NCBI RefSeq assembly: GCF_014218335.1
Contig: NZ_AP023367.1
Span: 2,729,501-2,793,500 of the forward strand
Direction: 5' to 3'
Source: Anaerocolumna cellulosilytica
GTDB taxonomy: Bacteria; Bacillota; Clostridia; Lachnospirales; Lachnospiraceae
DNA: 64,000 nt
Part shown: positions 34,370 to 44,475 of the stretch, piece by piece
Numbering within the stretch: the stretch's first letter is position 1
Layout of the letters: every line of letters starts with the position of its first letter
The notes under the pieces: generated by a model
What the model was told of the DNA's origin: nothing
The model's input: only the letters and a program-made list of their open reading frames with translations
The model's database searches: none
Program-made: the position numbers and the translations under genes

Positions 34370-35497
34370 ATGAAGATATTAGTAACTGGCTCCAGCGGCT
34401 TTTTAGGGAAAAATTTAATCGCCCGACTGGAAGCACAAAAAGAAGAGAATCACATAATCTATAAATATGACGTGGATACTTCAAAAGAGCATCTTAACGA
34501 ATATGCAAAAGATTGCGAATTTGTATTTTATTTCGCTGCGATACATAGACCGAAGAAGGAAGAAGAATTTCATCAGATTAATGTTCTGCTTTTTGAAGAC
34601 CTTATTAATCTTTTAGAAAAAAACCAAAACAATTGTCCGATTCTATATACATCTTCTATACAGGCTGTACAAAACACTGAATATGCTAAGAGCAAGCGGG
34701 AAGCAGAAGATTTGTTAAAAAATCACGGCGAAAAGACAGGGAGCAAAGCTATTATCTACCGGCTTACTAATACCTTTGGCAAATGGGCAGCACCAAATCA
34801 CCACTCCGTTGTGGCAACCTTTTGTAATAATATTACCAGGGAATTAGAGATTGAAATAGACAATCCTGGCCAACCCATGAATTTTTATTACATTGATGAT
34901 GTCATAGATTCTTTTATTAGCCATCTGTATAGAGATATGGCCCCCGCTTCTGATGGTTTTTACCACTTGGATAAAAAGTATCTCTACACAACCACTTTGA
35001 AAGAGCTGGCTGATAAACTACGGGCGTTTCATGACTCCAGGCTAACCCTTACTCTGCCGGATATGGCTGATTCCTTTACGAAAAAACTTTACAGTACCTA
35101 CTTAAGCTATATTCCCATTCATACGTTTCATTATCCTCTGACCATGCATGCAGATGACAGGGGAAGCTTTACAGAAATCTTTAAAACCCCTGAAAGAGGT
35201 CAATTTTCTGTTAATGTTATTAAACCCGGCATCAAAAAAGGCGAGCACTATCACAACACCAAATGCGAAAAGTTTCTGGTGGTAAGCGGCAGGGCCTTGA
35301 TACAATTTAGAAAAATAGACTCTGAAGAGATTATGAATTATTATGCTTCTTCAGAAGAGCTGGAAGTAATAGATATACCCGTGGGGTACACTCACAATAT
35401 TATGAACATCGGAGAAGAGGATTTAGTGACTCTAATATGGGCCAATGAAGTATTTAACAAAGAGAATCCGGATACGTATCCTTTACCCGTAGAATAA
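34370..35497 (+). CDS. capF: CapF, bifunctional UDP-sugar 3-epimerase/4-reductase
   Basis: A 375-residue CapF/WbjC homologue that acts second in UDP-N-acetyl-L-fucosamine synthesis. Residues 1-240 are an SDR domain (VTGSSGFLGKNLI, FYFAAIHRPKKEEEF, YAKSKREAE with Tyr-x-x-x-Lys). Residues 255-370 are a cupin domain (FSVNVIKPGIKKGEHYHNTKCEKF with the metal-ligand His pair, VVSGRALIQFR, PVGYTHNIMNIGE). The start is the ATG four bases after GGGAG of the hairpin leader. CapE follows directly and CapG lies about 10 kb downstream, so the complete capEFG set is present. Confidence 0.94.
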   Translation: MKILVTGSSGFLGKNLIARLEAQKEENHIIYKYDVDTSKEHLNEYAKDCEFVFYFAAIHRPKKEEEFHQINVLLFEDLINLLEKNQNNCPILYTSSIQAVQNTEYAKSKREAEDLLKNHGEKTGSKAIIYRLTNTFGKWAAPNHHSVVATFCNNITRELEIEIDNPGQPMNFYYIDDVIDSFISHLYRDMAPASDGFYHLDKKYLYTTTLKELADKLRAFHDSRLTLTLPDMADSFTKKLYSTYLSYIPIHTFHYPLTMHADDRGSFTEIFKTPERGQFSVNVIKPGIKKGEHYHNTKCEKFLVVSGRALIQFRKIDSEEIMNYYASSEELEVIDIPVGYTHNIMNIGEEDLVTLIWANEVFNKENPDTYPLPVE

Positions 35498-35571
35498 TTA
35501 ATTTATTCACAAAAACCAGTAACAAAGTGTTTCGCAATTGTCTAATTATCTCATAAAGAAAGGAGGCTGCT

Positions 35572-36594
35572 ATGTTTTCCGGAAAAACCTTACTCATTAC
35601 CGGTGGTACCGGTTCCTTTGGCAATGCAGTATTAGACCGTTTTTTAAGAAGTGATATTGAAGAAATACGTATCTTCTCAAGGGATGAAAAAAAACAAGAC
35701 GATATGCGCCATCAATATAAGCATGATAAGATAAAATATTATATCGGGGATGTTAGAGATTTACCTTCGATTAAAAATGCACTTCATAACGTAGATTATG
35801 TATTCCATGCAGCAGCCCTGAAACAAGTGCCTTCCTGCGAATTCTTTCCAATGGAGGCTGTAAAAACAAATATAGTTGGTACAGATAACGTTCTGACAGC
35901 CTGTATGGAAGCAGAGGTACAAAAGGTAATCTGCCTTTCTACAGATAAAGCCGCCTACCCTATTAATGCTATGGGTACTTCTAAGGCCATGATGGAAAAG
36001 GTATTTATAGCAAAGTCCAGAACCGTAGATGTTAAAAAAATACAAATCTGCGGTACTCGTTATGGGAATGTTATGTGTTCTAGAGGTTCCGTCGTACCTT
36101 TATTTATCGAACAAATCAAGTCCGGTATACCCATTACCGTAACGGAACCTTCTATGACACGCTTTGTCATGACGCTAGAAGAAGCAGTTGAACTAGTTAT
36201 TTTTGCCTTCGAGTACGGAGAGAATGGCGATATATTAGTGCAAAAGGCACCTGCTTGTACGATAGGAACACTGGCTCAGGCCGTACGGGAACTTTTTGAA
36301 GATACCAAGGATATTAAGATAATCGGTATGCGCCATGGTGAAAAAATGTATGAGACACTTCTTACCCATGAGGAGAGCTCTATTGCAGTAGATATGGGAA
36401 ACTATTACCGGATTCCTGCTGACAACCGCAGCTTAAACTATGATAAATATTTTGTAACCGGAGAGCGGAAAGCTACACCTAATATTGAATTTAATTCTAA
36501 TAATACGCTGCAATTAGATGTACAAATGGTAAAGCAGAAATTACTCAGTCTTAAATATATTAAAGAAGAGCTTAATGGAGGACAGATAACTTGA
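35572..36594 (+). CDS. capE: CapE, UDP-GlcNAc 4,6-dehydratase (inverting)
   Basis: A 340-residue soluble extended SDR, first enzyme of UDP-L-FucNAc synthesis. ITGGTGSFGNAVLDRFL is the NAD(P) loop; REDEKKQ-like SRDEKKQDDMRHQY and AAALKQVPSCEFFPMEAVKTN are hallmarks of the CapE/WbjB/FlaA1 group, and the active site reads STDKAAYPINAMGTSKAMME. It lacks the membrane domain of the PglF-type enzyme at 25104, so the cluster encodes two distinct dehydratases. AAAGGAGGCTGCT precedes the ATG. Its stop overlaps the start of the next gene. Confidence 0.94.
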   Translation: MFSGKTLLITGGTGSFGNAVLDRFLRSDIEEIRIFSRDEKKQDDMRHQYKHDKIKYYIGDVRDLPSIKNALHNVDYVFHAAALKQVPSCEFFPMEAVKTNIVGTDNVLTACMEAEVQKVICLSTDKAAYPINAMGTSKAMMEKVFIAKSRTVDVKKIQICGTRYGNVMCSRGSVVPLFIEQIKSGIPITVTEPSMTRFVMTLEEAVELVIFAFEYGENGDILVQKAPACTIGTLAQAVRELFEDTKDIKIIGMRHGEKMYETLLTHEESSIAVDMGNYYRIPADNRSLNYDKYFVTGERKATPNIEFNSNNTLQLDVQMVKQKLLSLKYIKEELNGGQIT

Positions 36595-37700
36595 AGCCAT
36601 ATTTAGTAGATGTTCCTGTCTTATTATTTGTTTTCATTCGTCCGGATACTCTAACAAAAGTATTCAATGAAATTAAGAAAGCAAGACCCCGTATACTGAT
36701 ACTCGCATCAGACGGACCAAGAGACAATCACCCTGAGGATATGGAAAAAATCTTAAAAAGCAGGGAAATCGTCAACGAGGTCGATTGGGATTGCAAGGTA
36801 TATAAACTATACTTTGAAAATAACCAAGGACTCTATGTTATGGTACAAAAAGCCCTGGACTTTACGTTCTACTATACAGACCGGTGCATCTTCCTGGAGG
36901 ATGATGTGGTACCTTCTCAAAGCTTCTTCCCCTTTTGCGCCGAACTGTTAGAGAAATACAAGGATGACTTAAGGATTAATATGATATGCGGTATGAATCA
37001 TTTAGGAATATATAAGGAGCCGGAGGCAGACTATTTTTTTACCGAGGCTGCTGCCATCTGGGGTTTTGCTATGTGGAAACGAACTTATTTAGGCTTTTAC
37101 GATGCCTGTTACGGCAAAAGTAACTATACCATGGGAAGGCTTAAAGAAAAGACGAGAAACCGTAAACCCTTTTATAAGAACTTAAGAGAGTATTGCGTGA
37201 ATCAAACCGTTAACGGACATCTTGGCGGTCCTGAATTTTATCTGCGTTTTACAGGTTGTTCCCAGAACCGTTTAAATATAATCCCTAAGAAAAACCTTAT
37301 TAAAAACATAGGATTTGGGGAAGGTGCTACTCATTCAGCAGGAGATCTTGCAAAATTACCTTTAAGTGTTCAGAAAGTATTTAATATGAAAGTATATCCG
37401 TTAACCTTTCCTTTGACTCACCCTGATTATGTAATCGGTGATGCAAAGTATGAACAGCTTCAGGATAAAATCACAGCGAATAATCACCCTCTTATGTTAG
37501 CTTTAAGAAAAGCGGAAGGATTCTTTCGTAGGTTATACTATGATAAAAGTGCCTGCTTTAAAGTAAGCGCTGGTAAATATCTATTAAAACTCCTGTATTA
37601 TAGTATCGTAACCTTCCAGTCTAGCCTTGAACTTGGAAGCTTTCTCCTTCATAAATACATTCTCGTTATAAAAGGGCACAAAAAAATACCAAAGAAATAA
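36591..37700 (+). CDS. GT-A-fold glycosyltransferase-like protein
   Basis: A 369-residue protein with a nucleotide-diphospho-sugar transferase fold. It starts VDVPVLLFVFIRPDTLTKVF, has RCIFLEDDVVPSQSFFPF with a DxD-like metal motif (Glu-Asp-Asp), and EAAAIWGFAMWKRTYLGF, as in HlpA-like putative glycosyltransferases of polysaccharide clusters. The acceptor is unknown. Start is TTG, overlapping the stop of capE by four bases, after GGAGGACAGATAAC, so the pair is co-translated. Confidence 0.8.
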   Translation: MKPYLVDVPVLLFVFIRPDTLTKVFNEIKKARPRILILASDGPRDNHPEDMEKILKSREIVNEVDWDCKVYKLYFENNQGLYVMVQKALDFTFYYTDRCIFLEDDVVPSQSFFPFCAELLEKYKDDLRINMICGMNHLGIYKEPEADYFFTEAAAIWGFAMWKRTYLGFYDACYGKSNYTMGRLKEKTRNRKPFYKNLREYCVNQTVNGHLGGPEFYLRFTGCSQNRLNIIPKKNLIKNIGFGEGATHSAGDLAKLPLSVQKVFNMKVYPLTFPLTHPDYVIGDAKYEQLQDKITANNHPLMLALRKAEGFFRRLYYDKSACFKVSAGKYLLKLLYYSIVTFQSSLELGSFLLHKYILVIKGHKKIPKK

Positions 37701-37741
37701 AATAAAGAATCAAATAGGATGTAAAGTCAGGTGGTCTGAAA

Positions 37742-38320
37742 ATGGTTAGTTCAGGAAATCAAAACAGTTTTTATTCCGGAGAAGAACTTAAAGAACTCGG
37801 TCTTGGCAGCTATGGTGAACAAGTGTTCATCAGTCGAAAAGCAAGTATTTACGGTGGTAAAGATATTGTTCTTGGCAGCCATGTAAGAATTGATGATTTT
37901 TGTATATTAAGCGGAAAACTTAAGCTTGGGGATTATATTCATATTGCAGCGTATACCGCTTTATACGGTGGTGATAAAGGTATTACCATTATGGATTACG
38001 GAAATTTATCTTCTAGAATAACGGTCTATTCCGTTAGTGATGACTATTCCGGTGAAACCATGACTAATCCCATGATACCGGAGGAATACAAACATGTTAC
38101 CAGCAAGCCTGTACTTATGGAAAGACATGTGATTCTTGGTTCCGGCTGTGTTGTACTTCCAGGGGTTACCCTAAAAGAGGGAAGCTCCTTTGGTTCCATG
38201 ACGTTTATAAACCGTTCGAGTGAACCCTGGAGTATAAATGCCGGCATACCATTTATAAAAATAAAAGACAGAAGCAAAGCACTCCTTAAGTTGGAAGAAA
38301 AGTGGAAAGAGGTGCGCTGA
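37742..38320 (+). CDS. Left-handed beta-helix acyltransferase
   Basis: A 192-residue hexapeptide-repeat acyltransferase. Repeats run from about residue 30 (VFISRKASIYGGKDIVLGSH, RIDDFCILSGKLKLGDY, HIAAYTALYGG) to residue 160 (MERHVILGSGCVVLPGVTLKEGS, FGSMTFINRS). It resembles galactoside and N-acetyltransferases of the CatB/LacA superfamily. With the DegT aminotransferase three bases downstream it could N-acetylate a 4-amino sugar. AGTCAGGTGG lies upstream of the ATG. Confidence 0.87.
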   Translation: MVSSGNQNSFYSGEELKELGLGSYGEQVFISRKASIYGGKDIVLGSHVRIDDFCILSGKLKLGDYIHIAAYTALYGGDKGITIMDYGNLSSRITVYSVSDDYSGETMTNPMIPEEYKHVTSKPVLMERHVILGSGCVVLPGVTLKEGSSFGSMTFINRSSEPWSINAGIPFIKIKDRSKALLKLEEKWKEVR

Positions 38321-38322
38321 TT

Positions 38323-39417
38323 ATGTCCGAACCTATAAATGTTACAAGATCGTCCATGCCGGATTTTAATGAGTACCTGGAGGAAATTAAAGATTTGTGG
38401 AATACACGATGGCTCACCAATATGGGCGTAAAGCATCAGAAACTGGAGGTTGCTCTGGCTGACTATCTACAGTCTTCCTATGTAACTCTCTTTACCAATG
38501 GACATATGGCTCTTGAGAATACCTTGGAGGCTTTTTCCCTTACCGGTGAGGTTATAACTACACCTTTTACCTTTGCCTCCACTACTCATGCCATTGTGAG
38601 AAAAGGGTTAACCCCCGTGTTTTGCGATATTAATAAAGAGGATTACACAATCGATGTAACTCAGATTAAAAAGCTTATAACGAAAAAAACCTCTGCCATA
38701 CTCCCGGTTCATGTATATGGAAACGTATGTGACACAATAAAAATTGAAGAGTTAGCAAAAGAATATGATTTAAAAGTAATATATGATGCTGCACATACTT
38801 TTGGAGTACGGATTGCCGGGAAGAGCAGCGGAGAATTCGGAGATGCCTCTGTCTTTAGTTTCCATGCAACAAAAGTATTTCATACCATTGAAGGCGGTGC
38901 CGTTACTTATCACGATTCCACTTTGCAGCCAATTCTTATGGGGCTTAAGAATTTTGGAATAACCGATTACGAAAAAATAGACTACATCGGTGGAAACAGT
39001 AAGATGAATGAGTTTCAGGCGGCTATGGGTTTATGTAACCTGCGCCACTTAAAAGAAGAAATAAACAAACGTAAAGCTGTTTATGAAAGGTATCATAGGA
39101 ACTTATCCGGTATATCCGGCATTACATTAAACCGGATACCGGATTTGGTAGAATCTAATTATGCTTATTATCCGGTATTGTTTGATGGCTATTCCTGCAC
39201 CAGAGATGAAATATACCAAAAATTACGGGTAAATGGCGTATACTCAAGAAAATACTTCTATCCCCTAACCAGTCAATTTGAATGTTATAAAGGTGTTACA
39301 GATACGGGAGATACCCCTGTGGCTGAATATATTGCCCAAAGAATTCTTACATTGCCTATTTATCCAGAGCTTGAATTTGACCAGATAGACAGAATTTGCG
39401 AAATAATTAAATCTTAG
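38323..39417 (+). CDS. DegT/DnrJ/EryC1-family PLP aminotransferase
   Basis: A 364-residue sugar aminotransferase. The cofactor lysine is K184 in SFHATKVFHTIEGGAV; VIYDAAHTFGVRI provides the pyridine-nitrogen Asp, TPFTFASTTHAIVRKGLTPVF and GGNSKMNEFQAAMGL are family-typical. It transfers an amino group onto a 4-keto (or 3-keto) nucleotide sugar, most simply the product of the PglF-type dehydratase. Start ATG at 38323 after GAAAGAGGTGC, just past the stop of the acyltransferase gene. Confidence 0.92.
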   Translation: MSEPINVTRSSMPDFNEYLEEIKDLWNTRWLTNMGVKHQKLEVALADYLQSSYVTLFTNGHMALENTLEAFSLTGEVITTPFTFASTTHAIVRKGLTPVFCDINKEDYTIDVTQIKKLITKKTSAILPVHVYGNVCDTIKIEELAKEYDLKVIYDAAHTFGVRIAGKSSGEFGDASVFSFHATKVFHTIEGGAVTYHDSTLQPILMGLKNFGITDYEKIDYIGGNSKMNEFQAAMGLCNLRHLKEEINKRKAVYERYHRNLSGISGITLNRIPDLVESNYAYYPVLFDGYSCTRDEIYQKLRVNGVYSRKYFYPLTSQFECYKGVTDTGDTPVAEYIAQRILTLPIYPELEFDQIDRICEIIKS

Positions 39418-39581
39418 TCTGAATACAATGTATAAAAGGCAAGAAATGGTGGTTTTGCTTATACAATTTATAGATTGAAACTATTTATAGATTATAAGGA
39501 TATAAATAGTTAGAAAGGGTATACCTGCATCAGAATCCAATCCTAGTTGGATATTTTGATAGAAGTATATAAGGTTTCAGA

Positions 39582-40322
39582 ATGAAGATATTAATTACAG
39601 GCGCAAATGGATTTATCGGAAAAAATCTTACAGCAGAACTACACACTAGCAATGAAAATACTTTATATGAATATGACACAGATACAGAAAAAATGTCTTT
39701 GGAAACTTATTGCCGCGATTGTGACTTTGTATATCATTTAGCAGGGGTGAACAGACCAAAAAATGATGAAGATTATATGCAGGTTAATTATGGATTTACC
39801 TTAACACTGCTTCAAACCTTGCAAAAGTTTAATAATACCTGTCCTGTTCTTTTTTCCTCTTCCATACATGCTTCCCTTGATAATCCATACGGAAGAAGTA
39901 AAAAAGCAGGAGAGGAGCTGTTATCAGAGTACAGTAAATCTAAAGAAGTTCCGGTTTTTATTTACCGGCTTCCCAATCTTTTCGGAAGATGGTCAAGACC
40001 CAATTACAATAGTGTGATAGCTACCTTCTGTCATAATATTGCACGAGACTTACCAATACATATTGATGATAAAGCTTTTATGCTGAATCTTGTATACATC
40101 GAGGATTTAATAAAAGAATTTGTGGCAGCGTTAACAGGACATGGTCATAAAGGGGAGGGCGATTTTTATACCATACCGCTTATTTACAATGCTTCTCTTG
40201 GTGATATTGCCGACTTACTATATTCCTTTCGAACAGCGGATAGAGTACTTCGGTTCCCTAAAGAAACTTTTGAAAATAAATTATATTCCACTTACTTAAG
40301 TTATACACAGGATGCCAGGTAA
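39582..40322 (+). CDS. CapF-like SDR lacking the cupin domain
   Basis: A 246-residue extended SDR closely related to the N-terminal half of CapF at 34370: TGANGFIGKNLTAEL, VYHLAGVNRPKNDEDY, SSSIHASLDNPYGRSKKAG, IYRLPNLFGRWSRPNYNSV and the end KLYSTYLSY match in order. The frame stops five residues after that end (TQDAR), exactly where CapF continues into its cupin. No cupin debris is seen before the next gene. It may be a truncated paralogue or a specialised reductase. An ATG at the start has AAGGTTTCAG before it; a hairpin (ATCCAA/TTGGAT) lies upstream. Confidence 0.85.
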   Translation: MKILITGANGFIGKNLTAELHTSNENTLYEYDTDTEKMSLETYCRDCDFVYHLAGVNRPKNDEDYMQVNYGFTLTLLQTLQKFNNTCPVLFSSSIHASLDNPYGRSKKAGEELLSEYSKSKEVPVFIYRLPNLFGRWSRPNYNSVIATFCHNIARDLPIHIDDKAFMLNLVYIEDLIKEFVAALTGHGHKGEGDFYTIPLIYNASLGDIADLLYSFRTADRVLRFPKETFENKLYSTYLSYTQDAR

Positions 40323-40401
40323 CGTCTGCCATGCAATTAAAACAGCCAAAAAATTATGTATTCCGAAATAATTACAATACATTTGGAAAGAAGGGAAAAG
40401 G

Positions 40402-41661
40402 TTGAAGATATTACAAATTAATGTGGTAGAGGGTATCTTAAGTACAGGACGCACTACCAGAGAACTTGCCTCGCAATTAAAACGGATGGGACACAAAAGC
40501 TATATTGCATATTCAAGAGGTTTGATAAAATTACCCGGAACCTACTGCATTGGTAATCAGACAGACCGTAAAATTCACGCTCTGGGTTCTCGTCTTTTGG
40601 GACTCCAGGGATACTTTTCCCATCTTCCAACCTATCATCTGTTAAGATATATAAGAAAAGTGAAGCCAGACATTGTTCATCTTCGGAATCTTCATGGTAA
40701 TTTTCTAAACTTAAATATGCTGTTAAAATACCTTGGAAAAAGGGATATTCCTACTGTAATCACCTTACACGACTGCTGGTATTTTACTGGAAGGTGTACT
40801 CATTATACAGTAAACAAATGCTACCAGTGGCAAACCTGCTGCTTAAAATGTCCAAACAGCCGTAATACAATGCCAAGCTGGTTTTTCGACAAGTCTAAAA
40901 AAATGTATTTAGACAAAAAAAAGTATTTTTCTAAGATTAAATATCTGGCAGTTGTAGGTGTTTCTGATTGGATTACAAGGGAGGCTAGAAGGTCTTATTT
41001 AGCTGAATATGCAACTATTAACAGAATCTACAACTGGGTAGATTTAAATTCCTTTACCCCCAGAGAAGATAGTTATATTCGTACTGTTTTCAAAGCAGAG
41101 GATACATTTATTATCCTTGGTGTAGCAGCTATATGGGGACAAGAAAAAGGATTATTAGAATTTATAACAATAGCAGAACGCTTTCCTGACTGCCTTGTAC
41201 TGCTGGTTGGAACTTTAGATAAAGACATGGTACTTCCGGATAATATAAAATCAATCCCGTTAACTTTAAATCCTATAGCTCTCTCCAGAATCTATTCCGC
41301 CAGTGACGTACTAGTCTCATTGTCCATGGAGGAATCCTTTGGTAAAATAATTGCAGAGGCCTGTGCCTGCGGCACTCCGGTTGTCGCATATAATTCTACC
41401 GCTTCTGCTGAGCTAGTGACACCGGAATGTGGCTATACAGCTATAACAAATACCTTAGAAGACATATGTAACGGAATACATAAAGTAAAACAATGCAAAA
41501 AAGAATCTTATACTAATAATTGCCGCCAATATGCCATAAAGAATTTTAACCTTATTGAATGTACCAAAGAGTATATTAAAATATATGAAGCGTTACTTTA
41601 TAAGAAAACAGCAGGCAGTCTTAAAACAGTCACAAATAGTAAAAAGTCACATATTCTATAG
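40402..41661 (+). CDS. Glycosyltransferase family 4
   Basis: A 419-residue GT-B retaining transferase. N-terminal KILQINVVEGILSTGRTTRELASQL; DIVHLRNLHGNFLNL and TLHDCWYFTGRCTHY are shared with Wzx-cluster colanic-type transferases; the donor site is GVAAIWGQEKGLLEFITIA and SMEESFGKIIAEACACGTPVVAYNS (E-x7-E). A cysteine-rich loop (CTHYTVNKCYQWQTCCLKC) follows the His-Asp motif. Start is TTG after AAGAAGGGAAAAGG. Confidence 0.9.
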   Translation: MKILQINVVEGILSTGRTTRELASQLKRMGHKSYIAYSRGLIKLPGTYCIGNQTDRKIHALGSRLLGLQGYFSHLPTYHLLRYIRKVKPDIVHLRNLHGNFLNLNMLLKYLGKRDIPTVITLHDCWYFTGRCTHYTVNKCYQWQTCCLKCPNSRNTMPSWFFDKSKKMYLDKKKYFSKIKYLAVVGVSDWITREARRSYLAEYATINRIYNWVDLNSFTPREDSYIRTVFKAEDTFIILGVAAIWGQEKGLLEFITIAERFPDCLVLLVGTLDKDMVLPDNIKSIPLTLNPIALSRIYSASDVLVSLSMEESFGKIIAEACACGTPVVAYNSTASAELVTPECGYTAITNTLEDICNGIHKVKQCKKESYTNNCRQYAIKNFNLIECTKEYIKIYEALLYKKTAGSLKTVTNSKKSHIL

Positions 41662-41778
41662 TAAACTCCCCTATGTGTATTTTAGTGCTATTAGCACTTA
41701 TACACATACAATTCAAGATGTTGAAAACGAACATCTTAAAAGCCATCAAAATCCATTATTCAAAGAGAGGATTTTAAA

Positions 41779-42849
41779 ATGCTTGTTTACTTATTTGTGC
41801 TTACAGTGCTGTTTATGATTGCTTTAATAAAAACAAAGCCTGATAAAATACTGCCTGATGAAAGTAGGGCAACCGCCAAAACCCCCCCTTTTTTTGTATT
41901 TTTACTACTGTCATTTATTTATTTTATAATGATATTAAAACAACCTGCCGTAGGCGATTACAGACAATATGCCCTTCATTTTTTAAGCTCTGTCTACAGA
42001 CCTATGGACAAATTCTTAAATATTATGGAGGAACCTGCTTTCTACGTACTTACTAAATTTATGACGAATTATACCTTAAGCACCTTCTGGTATTTTGCAG
42101 TTACTTCGGCGGTTATTTGTATATCTGTCGGAATCTTTATAAACAGGTACAGTGATAACAAAAAATATGCCATCTATTTTTACTATACCATTGGATTATT
42201 TGCTTTCACCATGGCGGGACTTAGACAGTCCTTAGCCATGTCTGTTTGTTTGTTTGCTCATGAAGCAATTCGAAAAAGAAAGCCTTTGCGATTTTTACTG
42301 CTAGTTTGTCTTGCATTTTTATTCCATAAATCTGCTGTGTTTTTCCTTCCTGCCTATCTTTTGGCTAAGATTCGATGGAAAACTATGAATGTCCTAGGAA
42401 TTGTGGCAGTATATGGCTTTATCAGTATTACCTTTAATTCTTTATACCAGTATATCGCAGACTGGCTGGATTACAGCTATGGTATAGAGGGAACGGGTAA
42501 TGGCGGAATCTTCTTAGCCATTTTGTTGATTATAAGTGCTTTAGCCATTATATATAAGAACAAACTACTGCTTAAGAATCCTGACAATTTAATCTTTATA
42601 AATTTGCATTTTGGTGTATTGGCTCTTTGGCTCTTCCGTATGTTTACCAGAACCGTGGAACGCCCTGCTTTTTATTATTTATACTCTACAATCATTCTAC
42701 TTGACAAGATTCTAGATTTACAGGCTGACAACGAAACAGAAGCAACCAATCAAAAAATCTTAGTAATATCTTCTTTATTTTTATTTGCATTGTTCTTTCT
42801 ATACCGTACTGCCAGAGATAGAAACTTAATACCGTATATATTTATATAA
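41779..42849 (+). CDS. EpsG-family polysaccharide polymerase
   Basis: A 356-residue membrane protein with about ten hydrophobic helices. The EpsG signature is seen in FAFTMAGLRQSLAMSVCLFA (conserved Arg-Gln-Ser) and FLFHKSAVFFLPAYLLA (conserved His-Lys-Ser). It is the probable Wzy-type polymerase that joins repeat units outside the membrane. ATG after AGAGAGGATTTTAAA. It lies directly before the flippase gene, as often in such clusters. Confidence 0.87.
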   Translation: MLVYLFVLTVLFMIALIKTKPDKILPDESRATAKTPPFFVFLLLSFIYFIMILKQPAVGDYRQYALHFLSSVYRPMDKFLNIMEEPAFYVLTKFMTNYTLSTFWYFAVTSAVICISVGIFINRYSDNKKYAIYFYYTIGLFAFTMAGLRQSLAMSVCLFAHEAIRKRKPLRFLLLVCLAFLFHKSAVFFLPAYLLAKIRWKTMNVLGIVAVYGFISITFNSLYQYIADWLDYSYGIEGTGNGGIFLAILLIISALAIIYKNKLLLKNPDNLIFINLHFGVLALWLFRMFTRTVERPAFYYLYSTIILLDKILDLQADNETEATNQKILVISSLFLFALFFLYRTARDRNLIPYIFI

Positions 42850-42916
42850 CATAATTCTTCTATAAAAATGAACTGTTTAAGAAAAGCCAAAAATAGAACA
42901 GAAATGAGTGGAGAAT

Positions 42917-44455
42917 ATGAATGAAAGCGGAGAACAGTATAGTTCAAAACAAATAAAGTTAGGCGCTATAATGGCCTATATCAGCATCGCTGTGAATATT
43001 GTTGCAGGTTTAATCTATACGCCCTGGATGGTTCGCTCCATTGGGCAGGGAGACTATGGCCTCTATACTCTGTCTGTTTCTTTAATTAGCATGTTTGTAC
43101 TAGATTTTGGACTTGGGGCAGCCGTCACCCGCTTTCTGTCTAAATACAATTCTGATAATGACCAGGAGAGTATCAATAACCTCTTAGGAATTGTAAGCAA
43201 ATTGTTTTTCGTACTTGATATTATTATTAGTGTTGTTTTAGTTATTGTATATTTTTTGATAGGATCAATTTATCAACAACTTACCTTTGAAGAGATTATA
43301 AAGCTTAAAGTAATCTATGTTATAACCGCCTCCTTTAGTGTAATTTCCTTTCCATTTACAACCCTAAACGGAATTCTGACGTCTTATGAAAAATTTATTT
43401 ATCAAAAGGGTTGTGATTTATTAAACCGTATGCTCAATATGGCACTTATCATCCTAGCCTTAAGTATGGGCTATGGACTTTACACTCTGGTAACCATTAA
43501 TGCCATAACCGGAGGTATCAATATACTCATAAAGCTAGGAATAGTAAGGAAAATCACACCCGTAAAGATACACCTTAAACATAAAAGCCGTAAAATGCTT
43601 AAAGAAATTCTGGGTTTTTCTATATGGTCTATGATTATAACCATTGCCCAGAGACTTATTTTTAATATCATACCAACAATACTGGGGGCATTTTCCGGCA
43701 GTATAAGCATTGCAGTCTTTGGAGCAGCTTCAACATTAGAAGGATTTGTATATACCTTTTCCACCGGAATCAATGATTTATTCCTGCCAAAAGTCTCAAG
43801 AATTGTCTTAAAAGACGATAACCAAAGCTTGTTAACACTCATGATTAAGGTCGGACGTGTCCAATTTGTAGTCATCGGTCTTTTGTTTACCGGTTTTTTT
43901 ACGATTGGCAGGGATTTTATAAATCTCTGGCTTGGAGGCGGCTTTGAGAGTGCTTATCTTTGCACACTATTTTTAATGCTTCCAAGCCTGATAGAACTGC
44001 CGCAGCATATAGCCGGATTAGCCGTCATTGCTGTTAATAAGGTACGCAGTAAATCCTTTATCTTTATTCTTACCTCCCTCCTTAATGTGGTACTGTCCAT
44101 TTTTCTTACACGCCAAATTGGGGTACTGGGAGCGGCTGTCTCAATTAGTGCCGCTTATCTGTTACGTACTGCGGCTATGAATGTGCTTTATTATAAACAG
44201 TTAAACCTTAATATTTTTACATTTTTTAAAGAATGCCATGTAAAAATGAGTCTTGCCTTTATTCTTTCCATACTTACCGGTTTTTTACTGCCAAATCTCA
44301 TTACCGTTAATGGCTGGCTGACCCTTGGAATCAAGGGGCTATTAATCACTGCCGTTTACATTGTGTTCATGTGGTTTCTCGCCTTAAATACGTATGAAAA
44401 AAATCTATTCTTTTCTGCCGGAAGAAAACTTATAAAAAAAATACTTAAAAATTAA
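42917..44455 (+). CDS. Oligosaccharide flippase (Wzx/MOP family)
   Basis: A 512-residue MATE-like lipid-linked oligosaccharide flippase with 12-14 membrane helices. The N-terminal IAVNIVAGLIYTPWMVRSIGQGDYGLYTLSVS and DFGLGAAVTRFLSKY are classic for the Polysacc_synt group. It moves undecaprenyl-diphosphate-linked repeat units across the membrane. The ATG at 42917 has GGAG four bases before; a GTG at 42908 in the same frame is the alternative. Confidence 0.9.
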   Translation: MNESGEQYSSKQIKLGAIMAYISIAVNIVAGLIYTPWMVRSIGQGDYGLYTLSVSLISMFVLDFGLGAAVTRFLSKYNSDNDQESINNLLGIVSKLFFVLDIIISVVLVIVYFLIGSIYQQLTFEEIIKLKVIYVITASFSVISFPFTTLNGILTSYEKFIYQKGCDLLNRMLNMALIILALSMGYGLYTLVTINAITGGINILIKLGIVRKITPVKIHLKHKSRKMLKEILGFSIWSMIITIAQRLIFNIIPTILGAFSGSISIAVFGAASTLEGFVYTFSTGINDLFLPKVSRIVLKDDNQSLLTLMIKVGRVQFVVIGLLFTGFFTIGRDFINLWLGGGFESAYLCTLFLMLPSLIELPQHIAGLAVIAVNKVRSKSFIFILTSLLNVVLSIFLTRQIGVLGAAVSISAAYLLRTAAMNVLYYKQLNLNIFTFFKECHVKMSLAFILSILTGFLLPNLITVNGWLTLGIKGLLITAVYIVFMWFLALNTYEKNLFFSAGRKLIKKILKN

Positions 44456-44475
44456 TACGTCATAAAGTAAATAGT

